DNA of 64,000 nt from Bacteroidetes bacterium 43-93 (lineage in GTDB: Bacteria > Bacteroidota > Bacteroidia > Chitinophagales > Chitinophagaceae): the NCBI GenBank assembly GCA_001897855.1, contig MKUO01000001.1, positions 372,001 to 436,000 on the forward strand, given 5' to 3'. This document shows, piece after piece, positions 34,133 to 42,188 of the stretch. The translations under genes were made by a program, and so were the position numbers. The notes under the pieces were generated by a model. The model had not been told where the DNA came from, did not search any database, and saw nothing but the letters and a program-made list of their open reading frames with translations. Position 1 is the first letter of the stretch. Every line of letters starts with the position of its first letter.

Positions 34133-34714
34133 TTATTTTGATAAGAACAGAATTACCCGCACGTCATAAGGATAATATACCTGCGCTGCCGGGTCTGGTG
34201 CTGGTGCTGCGCCGATACCGAAGCCGCCACCGAAGCCACTGCCGGAACCTGCGTAAGCAACCAGGTTGTCATCCACCGTGAAATTGCTGAACTTGACAAC
34301 TTCCTTGCCGCTGACGTAGGTCTTTTTGATATTGACCTCATTACGGGAAATAACGCCCCCGCTTGGGTTGTAGCTGGCATTGCCTAAGAGCGATTGCAAG
34401 GAACTATCTGTATAGATACCCTCTACTTTAGAAGATTTTACAGGTACAGGCATTTCAAACAGCAGCATCTTGCTATTGGGAGAAATGTCATTGCTGTACA
34501 CCAGCAGGTGCGCTTCATGGCTTTCATCAAAAATTTCTTTCTCGTCCACGCGAAAGCCAAAGGTTGAGCCGTATAAAGCCCCCTCGTAACCTACAGACAG
34601 GGCTATGCCTTTCAGCATCGTAAAATCCTTATCCGTTTCCGTGTTGAAATACACACGCTGCCCGGCTTTCGATATACGGAGCTTCACTTTCTGGAATCTA
34701 TATCCTAAGATCAT
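34133..34714 (-). CDS. Beta-rich structural protein, 193 aa (paralogue of the 154-aa protein)
   Basis: Starts FQKVKLRISKAGQRVYFNTETDKDF and continues LKGIALSVGYEGALYGSTFGFRVDEKEIFDESHEAHLLVYSNDISPNSKMLLFEMP. The 154-aa protein encoded next upstream matches along most of its length: RIRLRVSAMGETIRFN, then KGVYVSI, then TLGFRLNNVELLDDGHEVRML and TCSNNVAPNTKFFSFPE. A Gly-rich insert (SGSGFGGGFGIGA) near the C-terminus is unique to this copy, and the protein ends YPYDVRVILFLSK. The pattern suggests eight to ten strands in one sandwich. Candidate capsid, penton or spike subunit. Confidence 0.6.
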   Translation of the reverse strand: MILGYRFQKVKLRISKAGQRVYFNTETDKDFTMLKGIALSVGYEGALYGSTFGFRVDEKEIFDESHEAHLLVYSNDISPNSKMLLFEMPVPVKSSKVEGIYTDSSLQSLLGNASYNPSGGVISRNEVNIKKTYVSGKEVVKFSNFTVDDNLVAYAGSGSGFGGGFGIGAAPAPDPAAQVYYPYDVRVILFLSK

Positions 34715-34722
34715 AGTGCGTG

Positions 34723-35187
34723 TTATTCGTTGGTGAGCCAGAGATTGATAATGACATCATAGGGGAATACCACACCAAAGGGATTGGTATTATACCCGGC
34801 CAGGTTCTTAAAGTCCACCTTACCCGGATCGAACACGCCCAGGTCTTCGCCATTGTCCACCAGCAAAGGATATTTGCTGCCGTCCGTATAGCGCCCTTCT
34901 ATGCTGCCGCTATTGGCCTCTATCTTTTCGGGAAAAGAAAAGAACTTGGTATTGGGCGCAACATTGTTGGAACAGGTTAGCATCCGTACCTCGTGGCCGT
35001 CATCGAGCAGCTCCACGTTGTTGAGGCGAAAACCGAGCGTTGCGGACTGTATCGCCTTATCCTGCGGTATGGATACATATACGCCTTTAATGTACTTATA
35101 GCCTTTATCGCAAACCCCGTTGAAGCGTATCGTTTCACCCATTGCCGATACCCGTAAGCGGATGCGCTGGAATTTATTGTTCTTCAT
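34723..35187 (-). CDS. Beta-rich structural protein, 154 aa (paralogue of the 193-aa protein)
   Basis: Aligns by eye with the 193-aa protein over most of its length, sharing the opening (R-x-R-L-R-V-S-x-x-G), the GFR core, the SNN-x-x-PNTK turn, the SIEGRYTDGSKYPLL segment and the C-terminal VFPYDVIINLWL strand. No signal peptide or membrane span. Tandem duplication followed by divergence is the simplest origin. The presumed fold is a single beta-sandwich. Confidence 0.6.
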   Translation of the reverse strand: MKNNKFQRIRLRVSAMGETIRFNGVCDKGYKYIKGVYVSIPQDKAIQSATLGFRLNNVELLDDGHEVRMLTCSNNVAPNTKFFSFPEKIEANSGSIEGRYTDGSKYPLLVDNGEDLGVFDPGKVDFKNLAGYNTNPFGVVFPYDVIINLWLTNE

Positions 35188-35237
35188 GTGTTAAAGGAAA
35201 AATGTACCGGGTATGGATCGTACCTACCCGGTACGGG

Positions 35238-35948
35238 TTAGGCTTTTACTACCGTAGTGCCGATCAGGATCATTTTCAGGTAGGAGCGATCCGGCGCATT
35301 GGTTCCCCATTCGAGGTTAAACTCTATGGTCTGCTGGTCGCGGATCAGCTTGGGATTGTCCAGGATATAAGTGCCTTCTACCAGCTTGTAATTGTTCTTG
35401 GTGTTGAATACATCGAGGCTGGTATTGGGAACCAATACCGCGCCATTGGCCTTGAACTCAAATTCACCGTTGCGCACGAAGTCGGGTACGGTAGAAAAGT
35501 TCACGTTAAAGGGATTGCCGATGCCCACATCGGCTACGCCGTATTGCAGGCGGATCGCGTGAAGCAAAAAGAACGCGCCTTTCTCCAGCTTCGCGCTGCT
35601 GATATTGGTATAGCCTACCGCTTTGTTATCATCATCGCGGAGCATCTTGACTACTTTGCTGTTGGTAATGTCCTTTACCGCGTAGTAAGATATATCCACG
35701 CTTTGCAGGGACTTATTGCCTAAGCCCTTTTGTACTTCGCGCGGCAGGAGATTGATACGGCTTTCAAAATCCCTGCGGCTGCCCCTTGTACTATTGCCGG
35801 TACTTGCTTTGGCCATGTTCTTGGTCTTGCGGAAGAAACGGGCTTTTTCTTCTACGGGAGCCTGCTCTACCGCGCCTAAAAATTCGGCCTCGTTCATGCT
35901 GCCGAGTAAATTATATTCGCTATCTGAAAGTTGTCCTAACGTAAACAT
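35238..35948 (-). CDS. Candidate major particle protein, 236 aa
   Basis: Starts at the ATG at 35948 (a longer frame to 35987 is open). N-terminal helical region (SDSEYNLLGSMNEAEF), then a basic stretch (STRGSRRDFESRINLLPREV). A beta-rich body from about residue 70 follows: VDISYYAVKDITNSKVV, then FFLLHAIRLQYG, FNVNFSTVPDFV, FEFKANGAVLVPNTSL, TIEFNLEWGT and LKMILIGTTVV. The strand pattern and length are compatible with a jelly-roll capsid protein. It lies immediately upstream of the paralogous beta-rich pair. The assignment is structural inference only. Confidence 0.5.
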   Translation of the reverse strand: MFTLGQLSDSEYNLLGSMNEAEFLGAVEQAPVEEKARFFRKTKNMAKASTGNSTRGSRRDFESRINLLPREVQKGLGNKSLQSVDISYYAVKDITNSKVVKMLRDDDNKAVGYTNISSAKLEKGAFFLLHAIRLQYGVADVGIGNPFNVNFSTVPDFVRNGEFEFKANGAVLVPNTSLDVFNTKNNYKLVEGTYILDNPKLIRDQQTIEFNLEWGTNAPDRSYLKMILIGTTVVKA

Positions 35949-36016
35949 TGTATTTTTTTGTTTTGTGCCTGTGCAGGCGTTAATCAATTGGGTTTGCTGT
36001 TGTAGTACGATACAGA

Positions 36017-36616
36017 TTACAGGATTTCCGTATCCTCACCATACATCTGGTTGGCGTAATCGTCTGCGGAGCCTTGCAGCTCTTCATCGCCGTATATCTG
36101 CTCCTCATCCGCTCCCTGGAAATAGGCCGGAGCGTCGAGATAATAACCGGAGCCGCTGTTTGGCGGCTGAATTGCGCCCAGGTCGGGGAAGCCGATACCG
36201 CTGATCGGGGTGTTTTCCTGGTAGAGCCAGCGGTCGGTATTGCTCGCTGCTGATACCGGTGTCAGCCCCAGGCCGTCACCGGCAAGGAAAGATGCAGTAG
36301 GCATGAGTGCTTTGGCTGTTTTGTACGCCCCGGCAATCGCCGCGCCCTGCAATACGTTCTTTATCATGGGCTGCTTTACTTTGGTTGCGCCGAAAGTTGC
36401 GCCTGCGGCTACCGCAATCGGTGGTAATGCCCGCTTGAATCCTTTGACCGAAGTATCGGCAGGGTCGATCTTGAGGACTTTACTGGCCATATTGACAGCC
36501 AGGTTGCCCACGACAAAGCCTGCCACATGCTCCAGCATCGGCTGTACCTGCTTCATTACATCCTGCAATCCGGCTGATTTTGCCGCTCTTGGCTGTGCTG
36601 CTTTTGCTTGTGCCAT
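36017..36616 (-). CDS. Hydrophobic, Ala/Gly-rich membrane-type protein, 199 aa
   Basis: Alternating hydrophobic stretches (VAGFVVGNLAVNM, ALPPIAVAAGATFGATKV, NVLQGAAIAGAYKTAKALM) resemble glycine-zipper or membrane-association segments. The C-terminal 60 residues are acidic and Gly/Tyr-rich (SGYYLDAPAYFQGADEEQIYGDEEL), similar in feel to the acidic segments of the 636-aa protein encoded nearby. It may be a membrane-embedded structural protein. No family recognised. Confidence 0.6.
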   Translation of the reverse strand: MAQAKAAQPRAAKSAGLQDVMKQVQPMLEHVAGFVVGNLAVNMASKVLKIDPADTSVKGFKRALPPIAVAAGATFGATKVKQPMIKNVLQGAAIAGAYKTAKALMPTASFLAGDGLGLTPVSAASNTDRWLYQENTPISGIGFPDLGAIQPPNSGSGYYLDAPAYFQGADEEQIYGDEELQGSADDYANQMYGEDTEIL

Positions 36617-36664
36617 TGTGTTTTAATTTTAAGGGTGAAAAAAATGTTCCTGTGCAGCGCATCG

Positions 36665-36853
36665 TTAAAAATCAAAACCGATCTCTACGATTGTTCCTTT
36701 CTTCAGATGCCGGTAGGCGTTCACATCATCAAACTTGTATGCGCTGTATTTTTTCAGGGTACGGTTGTAATCGTCTTTGATATATACCGGCTTCTTGCCG
36801 GGCATCTTGAAGAAGCTGCCTTTTTTCAAGGCTTCTATAACTGATGTTTGCAT
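36665..36853 (-). CDS. Small protein, 62 aa
   Basis: Basic small soluble protein (FFKMPGKKPVYIKDDYNRTLKKY ending KGTIVEIGFDF, given here as separate strands). A Tyr/Lys-rich middle and an SH3-like terminal strand are visible. It is spaced 41-48 bases from its neighbours. Function unknown. Confidence 0.5.
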   Translation of the reverse strand: MQTSVIEALKKGSFFKMPGKKPVYIKDDYNRTLKKYSAYKFDDVNAYRHLKKGTIVEIGFDF

Positions 36854-36894
36854 AAGAAAGAAATAATTGTTATGATGAAGGGTAATAAGGATGC

Positions 36895-38805
36895 TTAGAG
36901 CAGATATGGCTTACCATTCGATTTCTTACGGCTATTGCCAGTACCGGCAAGTGCTTTTGTTTTAGAAACTTTGGACACGGGTGCTTTCTGGTCGTTGTCG
37001 AGCAGCTTGTACACGCCGAAGGCTACCGCACCGCCGATACCAATAGCCAGCATCGGGTTGTTCTGCGCAAATTTTATCGGGCCTGTAAGAATGCCGTCTA
37101 ATCCTTCCATGCTATCTTCTCCGCTATAGTCCTCTGTAGGATAGCTTTCCCCGACATCGGTAACAGTAGGTTCCGAATAATCAGCGGATGCCGCATTATC
37201 ATCAAAGCTCACGCCATCATCTTCTACGTTCTCATTATCGGTCTGCGATATGTCCACATTCTCATTGGGCTTCACCAAACCGGAACCTTTCAGGATTTTG
37301 ATAACAGCAGTGATAACCGGCGTTGCAGCGGCAACGGCAGCGGCAAGGGGAATGACACCCAATCCCTCCACGTCACCAAAGCCGTCCAGCTTGCCCTTCT
37401 TGCCGCTGAGGATCGCCTTGCGCATATTCTTGGGATTGCCGCCCAATTTGGTAAAGAGCTTTTCTACTTTTTCTATGGCCTTCTTTGCTTTGGCAACAAT
37501 AGCAGGGCTGATGTTCTTTTTCCTGGCCTGCTCCGGCGTAGCATATCCCCATTTCAATTTGGAAGACATTTTACCGATGTTCATTTTCAGGGCAAGCAGA
37601 AAACCGTTACGGGCGGCTATGGTAGCCGGGTTGAACTTCATGATCCCTTTGCCGATCTTCTTTAACGCGCCGCCGATCTTTTTAAAAAAGCCCTTCTTTT
37701 TCTTCTTCGGCTTTTTGCTCTTGTTCTTCTTCGCTTTGCCCAGGTAATCCTCATCGCCGGTAAGGATGTCATCATCGCCGTACAGCTCCTCATCGCTAAC
37801 GATACCGTCCAGCGATCCGAAACCGTTAATGCGATCCAGTAAGGCTTCATTGGCCATAAGCTGGCCGAGCGCCATATCGCGCTTATCGGTAAACCAGTAC
37901 TGTATCGCATAGTCCAGCATCTTGACTAATTCCTGCTGGTTATAGCCGGAAACAAAGGCAGTGGCGGGATTTTCCGCTACAGCATGGCGGGTGGCTACCA
38001 GGTATCGGTACAGCCCCGCCTCCAGATCCGCATCCCGCACACTGCCTAACATAAATTCGTCGCCAGCCAGGATACCTAAGCCCTGTAAGTCCACTCCGAA
38101 CACCGCCGCATTCAGTGCTACGTTGTTAGCAGCCGCAAGCTGCATGGAGTTCATTATTATTCTGCCGGTATCATTTACGGCTGGCGACATATCTTCTACG
38201 CCGGATAAAACGGCGATATTGATTCCTGATAAGCTCATGGTATAATCCATTTTATGCGTGTAGGGCTTCTCATAGTTGAATTTCCCCAACACTGCGTCAA
38301 TCGTATAATAGCCTTTAGTACCTGTTTTCGGCACGATCACGTAGATATGCTGCCAGTGCGGTTTGGAGTACTTGGTGATCCTGAACCGATGCGGTATTTG
38401 CAGGTTGGTCAGAATGGATGAACAAAAGATCGAGAAGCAGTCGCAGTCAATGCCACTCGTGCGGTCATACCAGCTTCGCGCCGGTCTTCTTAATTCTTCC
38501 AGTCCGGGCTGATCCAGCTTGTACTGTATGTTATGGTATAGAAATTCCCATATAGCCAGCAGCGTCTTTTCGATGCTGTCCTGCTTCAGCAGCGCAGCCA
38601 GCTTCTTTGTATCGTCAATGTATGTCCAAACGACACGCTCAATAAGTCTTATGGTGTCCGTTACCTCGCCATCCTCCATGATGATCCTATCCTTACCGTC
38701 CGAAGCGGGGAACAGGAAATTATATTTGCCGCTATCGGTACGGATAACCCGTTGCCCACTCGTTATCTCATGATCCGGTTCATATTTCTGGTTGAAGATT
38801 TGCAT
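36895..38805 (-). CDS. Transglutaminase-like protein with basic amphipathic and membrane segments, 636 aa
   Basis: N-terminal transglutaminase-like core with a full triad: GIDCDCFSIF (Cys121 or Cys123), WQHIYVIV (His153) and YYTIDAV (Asp170). A helical middle and an acidic segment (about 320-345) follow. Next comes a highly basic segment (KKNKSKKPKKKKKGFFKKIG, about 347-366) that leads into amphipathic helices (KIGKGIMKFNPATIAARNG, LLALKMNIGKMSSKLKWG), resembling membrane-active peptides. A hydrophobic helix (about 460-485), an acidic stretch and a C-terminal span (about 588-607, NNPMLAIGIGGAVAFGVYKL) complete it. The plan, enzyme plus membrane-active segment, is unusual for a cellular enzyme. 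A particle-borne membrane-penetration role is one possibility. Confidence 0.65.
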   Translation of the reverse strand: MQIFNQKYEPDHEITSGQRVIRTDSGKYNFLFPASDGKDRIIMEDGEVTDTIRLIERVVWTYIDDTKKLAALLKQDSIEKTLLAIWEFLYHNIQYKLDQPGLEELRRPARSWYDRTSGIDCDCFSIFCSSILTNLQIPHRFRITKYSKPHWQHIYVIVPKTGTKGYYTIDAVLGKFNYEKPYTHKMDYTMSLSGINIAVLSGVEDMSPAVNDTGRIIMNSMQLAAANNVALNAAVFGVDLQGLGILAGDEFMLGSVRDADLEAGLYRYLVATRHAVAENPATAFVSGYNQQELVKMLDYAIQYWFTDKRDMALGQLMANEALLDRINGFGSLDGIVSDEELYGDDDILTGDEDYLGKAKKNKSKKPKKKKKGFFKKIGGALKKIGKGIMKFNPATIAARNGFLLALKMNIGKMSSKLKWGYATPEQARKKNISPAIVAKAKKAIEKVEKLFTKLGGNPKNMRKAILSGKKGKLDGFGDVEGLGVIPLAAAVAAATPVITAVIKILKGSGLVKPNENVDISQTDNENVEDDGVSFDDNAASADYSEPTVTDVGESYPTEDYSGEDSMEGLDGILTGPIKFAQNNPMLAIGIGGAVAFGVYKLLDNDQKAPVSKVSKTKALAGTGNSRKKSNGKPYLL

Positions 38806-38812
38806 AGCGGGC

Positions 38813-39313
38813 TTACTTATTGATAACTGTTTTCGGTGTTTCTATGGTCATGCCGGATACCTGCATGATAATGCTCATAGATATGGGCGAGCTGAACGAT
38901 TTTAAAAATCCTTTTGTACCATTCTTACTGAACAGGGTAATAATGCTGGTAATGTCTTTTATGCCAATTAAGGGCAATACAGTAGTCCAGCCTAACGGCA
39001 TCATGAGTTCACCTACTTCCGATTGCCGGTTGGCGGCAATCGGAAAGCTCTTTCCTGTGGCGGGGCTTTCCGCGATCATATTGCCTTTGTTGTTCCACAA
39101 GCATACTACAGGGTTTACAATGGTAACGGTAACGCCGGTAGGGTTATTGATCTTCGCTGTTGCCGCAATCTCTATACCGCTCAGGTTGACTTTGTGGACG
39201 CGCACTTTGGATAGCGTTACGGAAACATTCGCTACCAGTTTGTTTAACTGGAGCATCCTGCTCACGACAACGAGTGCGCCTACGCCTATGCCAACTTTTA
39301 CGAGCGTGTTCAT
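38813..39313 (-). CDS. LEA14-like domain protein with N-terminal membrane span, 166 aa
   Basis: A short N-terminal span (about 5-22, VKVGIGVGALVVVSRML) is followed by a beta-rich domain of the LEA_2/WHy type: NVSVTLSKVRVHKVNLSG, then IAATAKINNPTGVTVTIVNP and LWNNKGNMIAESP. Such domains are found in periplasmic or membrane-associated proteins across bacteria. The start is one base after the stop of the 82-aa gene. Likely part of the envelope or particle set. Confidence 0.65.
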   Translation of the reverse strand: MNTLVKVGIGVGALVVVSRMLQLNKLVANVSVTLSKVRVHKVNLSGIEIAATAKINNPTGVTVTIVNPVVCLWNNKGNMIAESPATGKSFPIAANRQSEVGELMMPLGWTTVLPLIGIKDITSIITLFSKNGTKGFLKSFSSPISMSIIMQVSGMTIETPKTVINK

Positions 39314-39562
39314 TTAGTCCTTCTTGAATTTTTTAAACAGGTAGTCCAGCCCTTTCTTGGTGCAGTAACCGACAACCGCGCTCATAAAGGCATAGGCGAT
39401 CACGGAGATACTACCATCCATTGTGAGGCTGTCTAATAAAAGGCGGGGCGTTGCCTGGGCTTTGTAAACCCCGCCTATGGTGCTACAGGCGACCGTCCAG
39501 ATAGATGTGTTACCCAGGAAGGAGGGCTGTTCGGGAGGGAAAGGATTATGATTGATGTTCAT
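39314..39562 (-). CDS. Small membrane protein, first gene of the long leftward operon
   Basis: 82 aa. Two hydrophobic stretches (SIWTVACSTIGGVYKA; SVIAYAFMSAVVGYCTKKG) and a basic tail (LFKKFKKD). Possible holin-like or minor membrane protein. First gene after the 509-bp intergenic region, so the promoter of the whole block should lie in 39563-40071. Confidence 0.6.
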   Translation of the reverse strand: MNINHNPFPPEQPSFLGNTSIWTVACSTIGGVYKAQATPRLLLDSLTMDGSISVIAYAFMSAVVGYCTKKGLDYLFKKFKKD

Positions 39563-39704
39563 TTGCGCTTTGCTGACCTGTTTATTTGCGGTCGGTATGC
39601 AAAGATTACATCACGAAAAAGGGGGGTATGCAATCAACTGCATCATCGTTTATTGCTTTTAGCCCTATGATACTATTTTGTACAGAACGTGCTGGTGTTT
39701 TTGA

Positions 39705-39953
39705 TGTAGCAACTTGTAGTAACGGGTTCAAATCCTTTACCCTAAAGGAACAGAAGCCATTTTAACCCTTTTTTTGATGTAGCATATTTGTAGCAGAATC
39801 GTCTAATCATATTTTGGGAATATTCATGCCATTAGACAAATGGATAACGGATGTAGTAGGATGTAGCTTTATTGTAGCATGGATGTAGCATAGCAAAACC
39901 CTTTACTGTAAAGAGGTGAACAATAAAAGAGGGCTTTGCTACAAATTGCTACA
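39705..39953. repeat. Iteron-like TGTAGCA repeat cluster in a 509-bp intergenic region
   Basis: The 7-mer TGTAGCA or a one-base variant occurs in direct orientation at 39705, 39715 (TGTAGTA), 39778, 39789, 39852 (TGTAGTA), 39862 (TGTAGCT), 39873 and 39884. The reverse complement TGCTACA occurs at 39937 and 39947. Two related palindromes, CCTTTACCCTAAAGG (39734-39748) and CCTTTACTGTAAAG (39900-39913), lie among them. No coding frame crosses the region. It looks like an iteron-type origin, an integrase or repressor binding array, or both. The rest of 39563-40071 shows nothing else I can support; the promoter of the leftward operon must be here but no perfect TAnnTTTG was found near 39562. Confidence 0.6.
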
Positions 39954-40071
39954 TGGTTTTAACTGCATGTGTTTTTTTGAAAAGTTTATGCAGATCACCA
40001 CAACGGGACGGTACGGATTATAGCGCAATAAATAGCTGCTAAAAATGAAGGGACAAAAAAAGAGAACCGGG

Positions 40072-40278
40072 TTACGGTTCTCCTATCAGTTCTACGATCA
40101 ATGCTACATCGCATTTTCGTAAGATACGCCTGCCATGTATCTGCTTTAATTGCTCCGGGTGTGTATCCTTGTGTTCCAGGAGCCAGTTACGCAGGTTCAT
40201 ATAGGCGCTTCGGGGGTTGAGGCCAGGGAAGTATAGCTGCGCTAATTCCTTCCTGGGGTACGATTGTAGTATAAACAT
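40072..40278 (-). CDS. DUF4248 family protein
   Basis: 68 aa. The family pattern is clear: YPRKELAQLYFPGLNPRSAYMNLRNWL and a C-terminal LIVELIGEP, as in DUF4248 proteins, small helix-turn-helix-like proteins common next to mobile-element and toxin loci in Bacteroidota. No direct function known. A TATTTTTG box (minus strand, 40302-40295) lies 17 bases upstream of the ATG. Confidence 0.85.
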   Translation of the reverse strand: MFILQSYPRKELAQLYFPGLNPRSAYMNLRNWLLEHKDTHPEQLKQIHGRRILRKCDVALIVELIGEP

Positions 40279-40294
40279 ATTGCGCCCGTTTTCC

Positions 40295-40302
40295 CAAAAA
40301 TA
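40295..40302 (-). promoter_or_regulatory. -7 box of the DUF4248 promoter
   Basis: The minus strand reads TATTTTTG, a perfect TAnnTTTG match, 17 bases before the start codon at 40278. No good -33 element was found. Confidence 0.4.
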
Positions 40303-40417
40303 AATAGCTGGTACGGGTTGCGTAACTTTTTGCTAAAACATTATGCGATTTAGACGAAATTTCCGAACGCCTTTCTGGAAGGGTGCTTTATGCTACCTTG
40401 ATCTTTAGTAGCCAGAC

Positions 40418-41368
40418 CTATTTGCCTGTCCGCTCACTGATAATTTTCTGCTCTGCATATCCCGCGATCCAATTAGATTGTTCTATAAAAAAATCGCCTG
40501 GATAAACCTCCCTTATAAGTGTATGTAAGATCATGGAATGAAATACAAGATGTTCAATGGATGCTGTAATACGTGCTTCCCTTATCTTACGATCCTGGCG
40601 TATCATCTCGTAGTGGATAAGCGTAAAGTGGTCGTACTTTGAATAAAATTCATACGTGTTTACTATGCCTGATAAGTTTTTTAGTGTAGGCGAAGATTTG
40701 ATTGTTTCGTTTAGTGTTCCCTGTTGAACCTTACCATGTCTTACTTTTGGCTTGCTTCCGTCATATTGATATTCCTCGAAAAAGTTAGGGTACTTGGCAA
40801 CTAATCCATTATAGAAATCTTTTGCCTCGTCACCTGATATAAAGCCTTTTCCCAGATCACCGTCAACGTTCCCTATGATATGACGAAAACCATCGCTCAG
40901 GTACTGTTCTGCATTTGCATCTAATTGTTCCCTTATCTCATTTTCTGCTTTGCCATTATTTTCTTCGATCACATGAAATAGGTTAATGGAAATTATTGTA
41001 TCCAGTAATGCACTGCGGAGCAATATCCCAATAGAGAAATCATGTGTTGGGTGTTTTATATAATCGTTTAGTAAAAGCTCTAAGGCTTTTGAGTTATTGT
41101 GTAGCCGATCCAGCATCAGCAGTAGGAATATTTCAAGAGGATTTTCCTTTGTTCCCCTCACTGCGTCCAGGGTTTTATAGGAATGCTGTTTGATTGTAGC
41201 GATATGGCCAAGTCCTTTATCTATCATAAGTATTGCTTTTCGGTTCAAAAAGTATTTATTCCAGGTTTTTTTAACTATAGAAAGCCACATAGTAATTCCG
41301 GTAAGGCACAAGAATACAAAATAAACACATTTTGCACCGGAATGATACCGTCTATTTACCACTTTCAT
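40418..41368 (-). CDS. Hypothetical protein, up to 316 aa
   Basis: The frame is open from 41368, but the first 47 residues include a hydrophobic stretch (YFVFLCLTGITMWLSIV). A more compact protein would begin at the ATG at 41227 (MIDKGLGHIATIKQHS). The body is helical with an elongated Leu-rich section (EIFLLLMLDRLHNNSKALELLL) and an Asp/Glu/His-rich middle. A DUF5677-type or Abi-like family is possible but not certain. Lower-GC gene than the operon to its left; accessory cargo. Confidence 0.5.
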   Translation of the reverse strand: MKVVNRRYHSGAKCVYFVFLCLTGITMWLSIVKKTWNKYFLNRKAILMIDKGLGHIATIKQHSYKTLDAVRGTKENPLEIFLLLMLDRLHNNSKALELLLNDYIKHPTHDFSIGILLRSALLDTIISINLFHVIEENNGKAENEIREQLDANAEQYLSDGFRHIIGNVDGDLGKGFISGDEAKDFYNGLVAKYPNFFEEYQYDGSKPKVRHGKVQQGTLNETIKSSPTLKNLSGIVNTYEFYSKYDHFTLIHYEMIRQDRKIREARITASIEHLVFHSMILHTLIREVYPGDFFIEQSNWIAGYAEQKIISERTGK

Positions 41369-41559
41369 GCAGGTTCGCGCGGGTTTAGTACACTTTCCGG
41401 CAGATGTAATTTTACATTATCCTTAAAAGTAGTATCGTTTATTCTCTTTAGATACAGTTCTATTCATTGCCCGCTTCCTTTTCCTTCAATATTGCAGTGT
41501 ATTCTATTATTTAATCGTTGCATCTGCTTTCATGTGTGCATCATAAACAGATAAAATTC

Positions 41560-41790
41560 ATGCAGCCTGCTCTTATCCCTTTCCGTAGTTATCATTTTAC
41601 TATGCCGCAACCGGCAGTGATGAAAGTATTGCGGATTATTCATGACAATGAAATAGATTTTTTCATTGAAAGTGTAACAGATGATGAAAAACATCTGACC
41701 CTATCGCTCAGTGTAAACCTGGGCAAAGGCTATCAGCGTAGTGCGGTCACACAAATTGAAGGATTGCTGGCAATTTCTGCGCAACCCTGA
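41560..41790 (+). CDS. Hypothetical protein, 76 aa
   Basis: The start at 41560 (MQPALIPFRSYHF) is chosen over an upstream frame start at 41518. Small mixed alpha/beta protein with IHDNEIDFFIESVTDDEKH. No signal peptide. Unknown family. The intergenic region 41369-41559 before it shows no clear element. Confidence 0.45.
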   Translation: MQPALIPFRSYHFTMPQPAVMKVLRIIHDNEIDFFIESVTDDEKHLTLSLSVNLGKGYQRSAVTQIEGLLAISAQP

Positions 41791-41964
41791 TGCAATCCTT
41801 ACGCCGACCGCTGAAAAAGGCTTTGCATAACGGCCTGTAAATCAGTCCAGTTTTTACAAATACATTCCTTCTTTTATACTTTTAACCATTTGATAATCAA
41901 TGCTTTATATTTGCATAAGGGAACGCTCCCCACCTTATTCGATAACAACAAAAAATCAAACAAA

Positions 41965-42159
41965 ATGCAGGAATCAAAAGAGTATTTTATCCCGCAAGAT
42001 AACATGGTAGCCTTTGTCAAATTGCTGGAAAAGCATGATCTGAACAGTGGTATCAATTACGCCGAAGGGGATGACACTATTTGTATTACGGTGTGGTATT
42101 TCCCGGACTGGCCATCACACCATGAAGGTCTGAAAGAAATAGACCTGTTAGCAGACTGA
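41965..42159 (+). CDS. Hypothetical protein, 64 aa
   Basis: Starts MQESKEYFIPQDNMVAF at 41965. Charged, Asp/Glu-rich, with a Trp-rich terminal segment (WYFPDWPSHHEG). Followed at 30 bases by another short gene. Unknown. Confidence 0.45.
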   Translation: MQESKEYFIPQDNMVAFVKLLEKHDLNSGINYAEGDDTICITVWYFPDWPSHHEGLKEIDLLAD

Positions 42160-42188
42160 CACCATTCATTCACAATCAAAATGAGCGT

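Noticed and set aside
39715-39748. tRNA T-arm remnant (GGGTTCAAATCC) as a left attachment site
   Set aside because: The stem next to the loop pairs poorly, no acceptor or anticodon part exists, and it does not match the tRNA-Ser sequence at 44268-44352.
39705-39953. CRISPR array
   Set aside because: The repeats are only 7 bases, irregularly spaced and partly inverted, with no cas genes.
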